From Lichina pygmaea (Eukaryota > Ascomycota > Lichinomycetes > Lichinales > Lichinaceae), in assembly GCA_963422465.1 (NCBI GenBank), contig OY730172.1:3906001-3970000 (forward strand): a stretch of 64,000 nt of DNA, written 5' to 3'. Below are positions 10,745-20,079 of the stretch, in pieces. Every line of letters starts with the position of its first letter. The first letter of the stretch is position 1. The position numbers and the translations under genes are program-made. The notes beneath the pieces were generated by a model. The model was not told the origin of the DNA, did no database searches, and worked only from the letters and a program-made list of their open reading frames with translations.

Positions 10745-11344
10745 TGTTACGACCCATGGGATAGGAGCCACTTATTTATAGGCAATCAGGCCGCGGGCCA
10801 GGCAAGAGGACACCATGGAAGTCAAGTGACCAACCAACAAGGGGTCACGTGACTGTCAAGACACACGGGAGTCTCAACGTAGGATGCATGAAGCATCAAG
10901 ACAATCTCACCAGTCTCGACACAGGATGCATGAAGCATCGAGATAATCTCACCAGTCTTGACACAGGATGCATGAAGCATCAAGACAATCTCACCAGTCT
11001 TGACGCAGGGTGCATAACATGGTGGGACTGTCAAGACAATCTCACCCATCTCGACGTCAAGACTGTCAAGACAATCTCGATTGTCTTGACAGGCCAGCAC
11101 TATATAGTCCGATGATAGTTCCCCTATGGAACAATCGTCTTCAACTCATGTTGTGATCCAGACAACTAGATCTACTTCAATACAATCCTTTTGTACGAAG
11201 CCATTGATCAGGTGTCACCACCACCACGTTCCACCAAACCCCTTCGCGCTCCTTGACACTCCTCTCCTGCGAGAACCAACCCGCCTTCCGCATCTCGCCC
11301 TTAATCCTATACTCGGTTAGGACGGCACGGTACAGACCGCAACA
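10745..11344 (+). repeat. 3' LTR (600 bp)
   Basis: Same length and ends as the 5' copy. It has more TCGA sites converted to TCAA or TTGA, for example in the tandem array (10871-11046). It keeps the intact GTCTTCAA word at 11137-11144, which the 5' copy has as ATCTTCAA. Confidence 0.95.
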
Positions 11345-11349
11345 GAGCT
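11345..11349 (+). repeat. 5-bp target site duplication, right
   Basis: GAGCT follows the terminal CA of the 3' LTR and matches 4798-4802. The pogo transposase frame resumes directly after it. Confidence 0.92.
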
Positions 11350-12509
11350 GTTGTTGTCTTCTTATTGTTGATAGTCATTCTAGTCATGTTAATCTACCTT
11401 TCCTAGAATATACCTATTCTCATAGTATTATTGTTCTTGTTTTCCCCCCTCACACTACACATCGTCTACAGCCTCTTGATGTTGGTCTTTTCTCTCCTCT
11501 GGCAAAGCGCTATTCCCAAGAACTTGATACTGTGATGCGCAATAGTCTTGGTATCACATCAATCACCAAGCAGATCTTCTGGTCCTTGTTCTATTCCACT
11601 TGGCAGAAAAGTTTCACAACTGAGAATATCCAGTCAGCCTTCAAAGTGACTGGTATCTTTCCTATCAACTCTTCTTATGTTCTTGATGCTCTGAATCCTC
11701 CCCAAACACCCCAAAGATCTGCCCCAGTACAAGCTAAAACTCCTGTCACTTTCATTTCTTTTTGTTATACTATTCGGATGCAGAAAAAGAAGCCTTCTAC
11801 TGAAAGGCTTAAGAAGATTGAAGATGGGTTTGCGAAAGTCATTACAGAGCGGGATCTGGATAGAGCGACTGTGGGCTAGCTCACAACAGCTCTAGTGGTA
11901 GAGAAGAAGAAGAAGCAACAAGGAAAGCGACTTAATTTGCTGGGAGAAGAGGATGTTGGGCCTCAAATCTTTACCCCAACTACAATCCAGATTGCTCAGA
12001 CTTGAAAAGCTGTCAGGGAGGAGGAAGAAGAGCAGAAGAAAGAAGAGAACAAGAAGAAGAGAGAAGAGGTAGTGCAGTAACACTTGAAAAAGCAGTCGGA
12101 GAAGGGAGAACAACGGGTGACACAAGAAACTGCCCGACAACAAGTGCAAGAAGAGAAGGCAGAAAAGCAAGCAGAAAAAACTGCCAACAGAGAAGCTAAG
12201 AAGTAGGCAGAGGAGGAGAAGAAGGTTCAGCAAGCTGCAAGGGGTGCTAAAAAGCCTTCCCCACCAACCAAAGAGGTGCCTACCCCCGGTGATGATGGAG
12301 ATAATGGGGGGCAGAAGGATGAGGTCCTGAGGACCACTTCACATGGTCGTGTCTTGAAGAAACCATCACGCTTTGTACAATGAATTTATGTTGCTCAATA
12401 TCTCTTCTCTATATACTACTCTATCTCATATTTAAATCTGAGGTGATTCCGACTGGTAGAAGTTGAGTTATTCAAAAAAATCCTTGAGGGGGTCCTTGGT
12501 CGGTCGACT

Positions 12510-12549
12510 GCTCATCACCTGATATTGATCATCACGTGATCGATTACGG
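12510..12549 (-). repeat. Right terminal inverted repeat of pogo element
   Basis: On the minus strand it begins CCGTAATCGATCACGTGATG and is followed outward by a TA. It differs from the left repeat at about six positions, four of them transitions outside the first ten bases. Confidence 0.88.
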
Positions 12550-12551
12550 TA

Positions 12552-12667
12552 TCTCATTCACAATTTACCACACGTGACTAGAACGGCAACAGCCAAGCTT
12601 CTCCGTCTCCAACGTCGTCGAAGAGCAACATCGGTCCACATCATATCGCAGAACCAACATCGCCTCA
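12552..12667 (+). promoter_or_regulatory. Leader region of the mS12 gene
   Basis: This is the rest of the ancestral SHE9/mS12 intergenic region. It begins immediately after the TA target of pogo and ends at the mS12 start codon. Confidence 0.5.
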
Positions 12668-13357
12668 ATGGCCGCCTCATCTGTACGGTTCTTCCGCTTT
12701 CTAGGCGCCTCTGGACTGCTTCTCAGGCCCAACACCCGTCTACTCCAGAGTCCACTGCGAACGCAAGTCTATCAACGCCCGGCGCAGCATCAAAACTTCA
12801 GCGGCACCCAGCATGCCGAGGCAACATACAACCAGGTCCGGCGCGGGTGTCGACAGGGCCAGAAGGCCCGGAAACGCGTGTCGCCAGCGCTTGTCGATCG
12901 CCCGGAAATGAAGGGCGTGTGTCTCAAGGTATCGACGGTCAAGCCGAAGAAGCCCAATTCGGCGGCGAGGAAGGTGTCGAGGGTCAGATTGAGCAGTGGG
13001 AGGATTGTGACCTGCTACATTCCCGGTGAAGGTACGGACGGGCTGGCTGAGAAAGTCGTTTGGGCCTCCTAGGCTGATCATGTCGCCCCTGGACACAGGC
13101 CACAACGTCCAACAACATTCGGTAGTATTGGTGAGGGGGGGAAGATCGCAGGACTGCCCAGGTGTGCGATATCATCTTGTCAGGGGAACTTTGGATCTGG
13201 TGAGTCTTCAACTCCTGGTCTTTGAACCTGTCACCTGGTGATCACTCAACGAGAAGCCATTTACATGTTGACGTGGCCGTCTCTTTAGGGTGGAGTAGCA
13301 AACAGAGTCACCAGCCGGTCCAAGTATGGAACAAAGAAGCCCAAGCCGGCCAGCTGA
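12668..13357 (+). CDS. Mitochondrial ribosomal protein uS12m
   Basis: This is the decoding-centre protein of the mitochondrial small ribosomal subunit. Exons are 12668-13031, 13099-13199 and 13289-13357, giving 177 aa. About 45 N-terminal residues are an Arg/Leu-rich presequence that bacterial S12 lacks. The S12 core starts near YNQVRRGCR and includes [18 protein letters not shown], then IPGEG split by intron 1, then [10 protein letters not shown] and [17 protein letters not shown] across intron 2. The end, [11 protein letters not shown], is also typical. The KPNSA and PGVRYH loops that contact the decoding site are intact. Confidence 0.95.
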
Positions 13358-14607
13358 TCTTAACATGGGTGGCTTGAGGATCCTGTGATCCACGCAGTAT
13401 TGTCCACATTCCGTTTCCAAGTCTTCAAGTCACTCAGTGATGCAATGAATCTCAAGAAGGTTCACATGGATATCAGGTCAATTTCAACATACAGCGTTTT
13501 GAGCAATTCCTAGGCTTCTCTAGTGTCAATTTCGGTCTTCAACCACGACCTCTGGAAACGGTGGCAAGGGTTCCATCAAATAAGTGACCGTTTTGACAAA
13601 GAGTGCTGGTAGAGGGAGTGCATTGGCCCCAATCGAAGCATCCACAAAGTCTCATCCGCTCGAATCTTACAGCACTGGTACTTAGCCACGAGCGTGACCT
13701 CAGCGCCTGCCAACAATTAGAGCAGATGAGCGCTGCTTGATGTTGTCTGTCGGTCAGTACAGTACGTACTCTACATGCTGTACGCTACCCCCGTGCCCTC
13801 GTACTGTACGACTACTCGTAGTGAGATGGGACTGGGTGGGACTACGTCGGTCCAAAGAAGATTTGTGGTGGACTATGTCGAATGACATGGGGACTGCGTA
13901 TGGCCATGCAGAAGTGCTGCACGCCCGGACTATTACACGCCGGACTACGAGGTACTGCGCGTCGGACAACGTGGGCCTACATGGGACTACACAGGAGCAC
14001 ATGATCAGGACGTGCGTGAAGCCAAGTACGTACATGGCGAGAGCAGAGGCTGGGTCAGGGCAGCACCGACTCCAGCAAGACCAACCCGGTGACGATGAAC
14101 GACGTTTCCCGCGGTAATGAACGACCAGAGACGGCGTGATAACGCGAGACGCATACCAAGTACGGAGTAAGAGCGTGTCGTTCTATCTTCTGTCTGATAC
14201 TCATATACCGCCAGCCAACTAGTGATGGAAAGAATTGCTTGACGAGCTCGCGCGTCAAGCTTGACTGGACGAAAGAGCGGACAGTAGCCGCGTGGCCTTT
14301 CCTCTGAAACGACGTAGCATCACCAGCGGCACGACGAGGACGAACGAACATGACGGAGATGGCGAGGAGACATATCGAGGAAATTTTGCGCCACCACTTC
14401 CAACTCCATCGATGATAAACTGGATGGAGAAGAGGATGTTCAAGTCCCCTCTCTTTTTGGGGGAAAAGGGGCTTGGGAAAGGGGGAGAGAAGAGAGAGGG
14501 GGGAAGCGATGGATAAATGGTTGCAGGTAGACCTTGAAGATGATGAGATGAGAGAGTGAACAAGAACGAAAAGAGACGCAGGGGTCGTATGAAGCATGGA
14601 TTTGTAC
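13358..14607. other. Spacer between convergent mS12 and KRE2 genes
   Basis: No gene is supported. Weak open frames overlap on both strands at 13737-14117. The region around 13750-14000 is rich in TACTGTACG and GGACTAC words. GA/GGGG-rich sequence near 14440-14520 lies just beyond the KRE2 3' end. Confidence 0.5.
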
Positions 14608-16168
14608 TTAATCCATTTGGTTCTCGTAACCTTCTGGTTTTTCCAGGCCGTTGATGTCGAAGAAGCGAGAAGTGCCTGTTCGGTTCCTTCGGTCAGTCTC
14701 CCAGATGTTCTGATGATCGAGAGAGACGTCAAGATGGGAAGGTGAATATGAGAGATGTGATGGGGACGAGCCCCGAAAACCGCGAGCCACGGATACAAGC
14801 CACTTACAGGAATAACCCTTCCAGTCAAAGTTGTCCTTGGGGTTGCAGTGGCACTTGTTCGCGTTGCGTGTCTTCTCGCTGGTCGGGCAGTGCGTGAAGG
14901 GCACGTGGTAGTAGGCAATCTCGTTGAAGAAGTGCAGCTCACTCTTCTTGAGCATAAGCGCCGCCGCGATCGAGTGCACCGGCGCGTCGCCCCAGCGCTC
15001 GTAGAAGAAGCCGCCTTCCTTGTCGAGGAAGTCAAAGTAGTCCATGTAGGCCTGCGACCTCAGGAACTCCAGGCTGGCAATCTCGAAGTTGGACCACTTG
15101 ATCGAAGCCCAAGTTAGCGGACCTGTTCTTGTGTGGGCTCGCGAGATGAGGGAAAGAAGGAGTCTCGCCGACAGCGTTCTTCGTGGGAATTCCAGAGGAA
15201 AGGGAGCGTGCGACGTACGAAGTGGCACTTGTTGTAGGTGTCACCTCCGTCGTCGCTGATGAACTCCATCGAGTTATCCGCCGCAATGTGCTCCGGGTGG
15301 GCCTGGATGAACTTCTTGATGCTGTCCCAGAGCGTCGGGATCGTCTCGATGTACTCGTAAAGGCTGATCGTGAAGCTGTACTTCTTGTTGTTGTCCACCA
15401 TAAACCTGAACGGGTCAAAGTCGATGTTGCAAAAGAGTTCGATGCCGGGTTCGACGCGCCAGTAGTACTCGTACTCTTCCAACAGCGGCTGGCGGAAGAA
15501 GAAGCCAGACTCGAACCGGCACATGTGCCGGTAGCTGATCGAGTCGCCGTAGATGACTTTCCTCTCTCTCATGTCCTCGCGCGTCTTCTTGGCGCGTTCC
15601 TGGTCGATAAAATCCGGGAAAGACCAGTGCGCCCGCGGGATCTCGCCGTATCGCGTCCTTCCCGAAGCGAGGGCCGACGTGACCCTCTTGAACTGAGCAT
15701 CGAACGGCTTGTCGTTCAAGAACACCCAATCGTAGTGGTAATTGTGGTTGAAGCGGTCCTCGACCTGACGGATCGAGCGCGCAATGTCCCAGACATCTCT
15801 GTTTCGAGCCAGCGTTACGAACGTCGCGTTCATCTTCCCTTCTACGTTGCCGCTCCCGAGTAGAGAACCGGCGCCGGAGTTGGCAGGGGAGGTGCCATCC
15901 TTGGCCTGCGAGGAGCTCCCTGGCGCCGGCGTCACCTCGACTTTGCCACCCAAGGCCTCATTCACCTTCTCCGCCTGCTCTTGGAAGATGGGAGAGCTCT
16001 TCTGGAACGACAATCGTGCAATTGATGACGAGGAGATGAAATAGAGCACAGAAAGTCCCTAGTGTATCCAGGTTACGACTTCGATCTGCCGATACCGATG
16101 GAAGGAGCGTCACGTACGAAAAGGGCAAACAGAACATGGCGAAGATATCGGGCGGATCCAGACGTCAT
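14608..16168 (-). CDS. KRE2/MNT1-family alpha-1,2-mannosyltransferase
   Basis: A type II Golgi enzyme that moves mannose from GDP-mannose onto O- and N-linked glycans of wall and secreted proteins. My model has exons 16168-16118, 16058-15219, 15096-14808 and 14675-14608, giving 415 aa (family about 400-440). The short first exon supplies the cytoplasmic tail and half of the membrane anchor (HVLFALF then GLSVLYFI). The GT15 core follows: [15 protein letters not shown] (about 216-221), FTISLYEY and CHF-WSNFEI across intron 2 (W298), then RWGDAPVHS and HCPTSEKTR. The last intron is less certain because the frame is also open straight through it. I prefer the splice that gives GYSC-TSRFF because it has a CTGAC branch point. 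The gene is divergent from PAT1. Confidence 0.92.
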
Positions 16169-17197
16169 CTCGGATGAGTGCTCGGGCGGAGCTCGTTCGG
16201 TGGCAGGATGATCGTCGCCGTCGTCAGCTTCCGCCTGGACTTCCTTTCCAGGCGGCTGTCTGAGTCTAAGACTACTACCACCGTACAGCGGAGTAGCGAA
16301 AAAGAGCGTGGTGACGATCGATCAAAGAGTTGTTCGCTTCGAGAGCGATGCAAAGAGACGGGATTCTGGTCAATCCGGTGACGGTGGCGTCACGATTCGT
16401 AGACGTCGTTTCGGGTATCGGGACGTAGGGTAAGTAGTTCGGCCGTGTACGAGGACGAACGGGCTTCGCAGCGCCTTGTGGGAAATGGCGCTTGTTGGCT
16501 GCTAGGGATGGCAACACCAGCCGGAGCCTGGAATGCCAAAACCAGGAACGAGTTGCGACGATCCGAGTTTTTATTTTGCTAGACTACTCGTACGTAAGAG
16601 TCGCTATGGAATGGCGCACTCTCAAAAGTATCTCGAACTGATGGGCCTTCAAACACGCAAAATCATTGCTAATTGAGCCTCACTTGCTCTCAGAACTTCT
16701 GTCCATTGAATAAACCGCCCCTTGCTTGACTATCACGTGACCGAAATGTGTACAGTACATACGTACGTTACGTATCTTCGTAACTACATATGAGCACGTA
16801 CAATACAGTAGAACCGCACGGTACCACCGACCACTCTGTACGTACCACAGTGCCTGACGATCTTCCCGTATTACGTAATCTACCATAGCTGGATAGTATC
16901 ACGATTGTATTACAGTATCTGCCCACTAATACCGTACCCGGTTTCAATTCAATATGGTATTTATACATCCTACTTGGACGGTATAGCTGTGAGTTGTCTA
17001 TGGTGCAGTCTGCTTTTGGCTGTTGATCCCGATGACGGGGTCTGACACAGGTGCCCGCCGCCTCAGCTGTCACCTTCAAACTGCCTAATCAGTCTGCAAT
17101 GAGATATCACTCCTGATATCTTGGCCGTCATTCTGCCGATCTACTCTCCGCTCTTGTCCTCCGTTCAGCCAAGAGCTCACACTGGGCATCCTTGAGG
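16169..17197. promoter_or_regulatory. Divergent promoter region of KRE2 and PAT1
   Basis: About 1 kb separates the two start codons. It contains a block of ACGTACGTTACGT-type words (16750-16800) and no ORF resembling a known family. No TATA box could be assigned. Confidence 0.5.
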
Positions 17198-20079
17198 ATG
17201 TCGTTCTTCGGTTTCAACACGGCCCTCCCAACCGATCGTGAACGGGCTGGCGACGGACCAGGCTTCTTCTCACCGCCTGATCCCTTTGCTGGTATCTCAA
17301 GGCCAGCAGGCAACCCCGAGGATGGCGATGACTTCGAGGACAGTGAGGAGAATGCGTAAGTGAGGCTCGAATTGTCAATCTCATGCTGTTAATGAGATTT
17401 TCCCTCCAGCCTTGAGTTCGAAGATACGTATGACGGTCTCGGTGGCCGTCTGGACGACACGGATGACGTCTTCAACGAGGACACCTTCGGCGATGATGCT
17501 ACTGGGCCAGTAGCCCAGGTCTCGGTCGGCAAAGACTTTGACTTTTTTGGCCAGACAGCCCAGGTTGCCACCGCTATCGATGAGGAGCATATGCGGTACA
17601 CCCGTCAGGCGGTGCAGCCAAAGGCGCCTAGAACGGACATGGGGGCCGTCCTCAAGGCCCCAGGCAAGCCCGCTCGGACCGGGTACGAGAAGTACAATGA
17701 CGAGGGTGCAATTTCTGGCTTGGAAGTGAACGCGAGTCTGTGGGGCGTTGGTACCAAAGCACCGGCGAAAGGTGGCGGCATGCCTCACCCGGAGCAGAAA
17801 ATCGAGGACGGCTCGAAAGCGACGTCGGCCAAGAAGATGATGAGTCTGGAAGAAGTTGAAGCGTCGATGATGGTCAAGAGCAAGAAACGTGCTTCGGCGC
17901 AGGAGCAGCCGGCCCCTGGATCGCTCGCACCGCCGGCAGGTGGCAGCCAGCCTGGGCTTGTTCAGGAATATCCGCCGCCGACAGCATCTACCTCCCGTTC
18001 GGCAAGACCACCTCCACATGATACGGCGCAGCAGCCTCTACACCGTCAAGGCCAGTATCCGCCGATGCCAACTCAGATCCTGGCAGCGCCAACACAGCGT
18101 GACTTGCCGGTCTCTTATGGCGGCGAGCCCAGGCACTACGGCGAAGTCGGTCAAGCGCCTGCCCATCAGCCGCGACAGACATTACAGAACCCGAACCGAA
18201 ATGCGCCGCAGATGCAACCGTTCCCTCCGAGCGCGATGAGAGATTCGCGGCTCCCTCCACTTCATGGACCAATGGTCTCGGGGGGGTCGGTGTCTCGGGC
18301 GCCACCGATGCCGCTCCCGCAACAGCTCATGAACATGTCCGAGGAGCAACGCATGGCAATCGGGATGGAGGAGGCAAGGCGAGCGAAGCGCAACTACAAA
18401 ATCTACCTTCTCTCACGAGACAACGGCCTCATGACTCCTCAGGACAAAAACTTTGTGACCCGGATACAGCTGCAGCAGCTCGTCAGCGCGACGGGCAACC
18501 CGAACGAGCAAGAGGCCGATGCCGCCCTAGACGAGGATTTCTACTTTCACGTCCACAGCCACATTCGCCGAGGGCCGCGGGCCGAGCCGCAACAACCGTT
18601 AAACGCCCTCGCACAGACGTATCTCTTCCAGACTGGAACCAGGCATGGCGGCGTGGTCGGCCGACGCCAGAAGCGTGGTGGCGACATGCACGTGCAACGG
18701 ATGGAGCAGCAGGTGCAGCGAGCGGTCGAGGCGGCCAAGCTGAAGCCCAAAAACAACCAGCTCGTCATCCAGGGCAGTCTCGGCAAGATATCGTTCAGCA
18801 ACGTCAAGACGCCGAGGCAGATGCTCAACATCAAACGGTCCGATAGCAACCAGGATGCCAATCGACCACCGGGCGTGGGTCGAGCGGGATCGGAACGGCG
18901 GTCTCAGTCGTACGTGGCGGGCAAGGGCGATCGTCGAGGGACGCTTCGACAGATCGAGAACGTCTACTCGGCCTTGATGCGAATGGAGGATCAAGAGCGT
19001 CGGATGCCCGAGGCGGACGACGCCGCCGTCGAGGTCGCGGCAGAACAGCAGGCCGCTTGGGCCCACGAGATGAAGGTGCTCAAGCAGAAGCTCTGGGTAG
19101 AGCTGAAGGTGATGGAACCCATCGTTGCCAAGTACGGCGTCCAGCCCCGTCACCCGCTTCCTTTGGACGACGTGCTGATTCAAGGACCGCGTCCAGTTCG
19201 CCGGTGCCGCATCCGTTCATCGCCTTCCTGTCCTTTGCGAAGGGCAAGAGGGTCATCCCCCGCATCTTCCGGCAGATGGACCAGGAGCAGCGTGTGACCA
19301 TCCTCACCATGATCGTCGTCCACATCGGTGTCTTGGATGTCGTTCGCCACGCGCAGTTGCGGCCCGACGAGCCCCAGCTGCCCAGCGCCGTACGCGAGGA
19401 GGTCGAGCTCTTCTCTCAGGCCGTCATGCCCAGCCTCTTCGGTTACGTCAACGAGGTGCCGTTGAACATCATCATCGGCTTGTTGGGTATCCTGCTCGAT
19501 AGCGCCGACGTGCAATCGGTGGCGAGATCCAAGATCGGTCTTTCGATCCTCACCATGTTCCTCAGCCGAGCCGAGTTGGTCAGACAGACCGGCAGCGTCG
19601 AAGACAGCGACTGGGGTCAATGGTGAGAGAAGCCTCTAACCTTGTCGTGCGAAGTCTATCGAGGCTGCGGTCGGCTGATCAGCGCACACCCGTTTAGGAC
19701 TTCGGTCTACGGCCGGTTGTTCAACGCCCTCGAACCGGTCCTCGGCACCATCTTTCCGGCTTCGGTCAACTCCGGCGAGGACACGTACGTGTGGCAGTTC
19801 CTGGCCGCAATAGGCCTCGGCGCCAGCCCGGAGCAACAGCAGCGTCTGGTCATGGCCGTCAAGTACGTCCTGCCTCTTTTCCTCCTCTGTCCCCGTCCGC
19901 CCCACCCCAGAGTCGGCACTGTCGGCAGTATCACCTCCCGCTGACCAGCTCTCAGGGATCGCGTCATGGAAACGGTCTCGGTGAGCAAGGCTCTTCCACC
20001 CGAGATGTCGAGTCAACGTCTTGGCAACGTCAATCTGTTCATGAGGGCCATCGGCCTTGATGTCGAGCTGCTTGGCTGA
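17198..20079 (+). CDS. Pat1, activator of mRNA decapping
   Basis: It bridges the Lsm1-7 ring, Dhh1 and Dcp2 on deadenylated mRNA in P-bodies and also represses translation. Exons are 17198-17355, 17410-19131, 19185-19622, 19698-19862 and 19956-20079, giving 868 aa. The N-terminus has the family start (MSFFGF) and an acidic DDTDDVFNED stretch. The middle (about 170-390) is Pro/Gln-rich, as usual. The conserved C-terminal helical domain includes KLWVELKVMEP, HPFIAFLSFAKGKR, IPRIFRQMDQEQR and LTMIVVHIGVLDVV. Intron 2 (19132-19184, 53 nt) uses a CAAG acceptor and a GCTGATT branch. Without it the frame would break just before HPFIAF. Confidence 0.92.

Larger units (their letters stand above)
4803..11344 (+). 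mobile_element. Ty3/gypsy chromovirus LTR retrotransposon
   Basis: The element is 6542 bp with two 600-bp LTRs (TG..CA). It has gag with a CCHC knuckle, then pol in the -1 frame ordered protease, reverse transcriptase, RNase H, integrase and a C-terminal chromodomain. This order and the chromodomain place it among the chromoviruses. The primer site looks self-priming, as in the Tf1/sushi group, and a purine tract precedes the 3' LTR. An antisense Cys-rich ORF lies between pol and the 3' LTR. All frames carry nonsense codons, so this copy is not autonomous. Confidence 0.95.
3937..12383 (+). pseudogene. pogo transposase (HTH_psq/CENP-B + DDE), dead
   Basis: The reading frame follows 3937-4362, an intron 4363-4411 (49 nt, GT..AG), 4412-4802, and then resumes at 11350 beyond the retroelement, ending at 12383. 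The join is in frame once one copy of GAGCT is removed. The N-terminus has the psq-like helix-turn-helix (ASRYNVSRQTLSRR). The catalytic region keeps three Asp: NVDKKG (near 4464), VDSHSSH (11370) and PLDVG (11478), a pogo DDD pattern, but NVDKKG has Lys where many relatives have Glu. The C-terminus is a Lys/Glu/Gln-rich tail. Nonsense codons at 4249, 4321, 4496-4501, 11877, 12002 and later break it, with no frameshift. Confidence 0.85.
3859..12549 (+). mobile_element. pogo/Fot1-type DNA transposon, interrupted
   Basis: The element is bounded by 40-bp terminal inverted repeats (3859-3898 and 12510-12549, about 34 of 40 positions matching). A TA lies on each side (3857-3858 and 12550-12551), the target of Tc1/mariner-pogo elements. 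Removing the nested retroelement and one copy of its target duplication leaves about 2.14 kb, normal for Fot1/pogo. It carries one transposase gene in the + direction, now dead. A related source copy probably exists elsewhere in the genome. Confidence 0.9.

Noticed and set aside
14686-14807. Alternative KRE2 3' end: read-through, or acceptor at ATCATCAG
   Set aside because: With the GTAAGT donor that acceptor gives an immediate stop. Read-through is possible but adds unlikely sequence. The ACAG acceptor at 14676 fits branch point and phase better.
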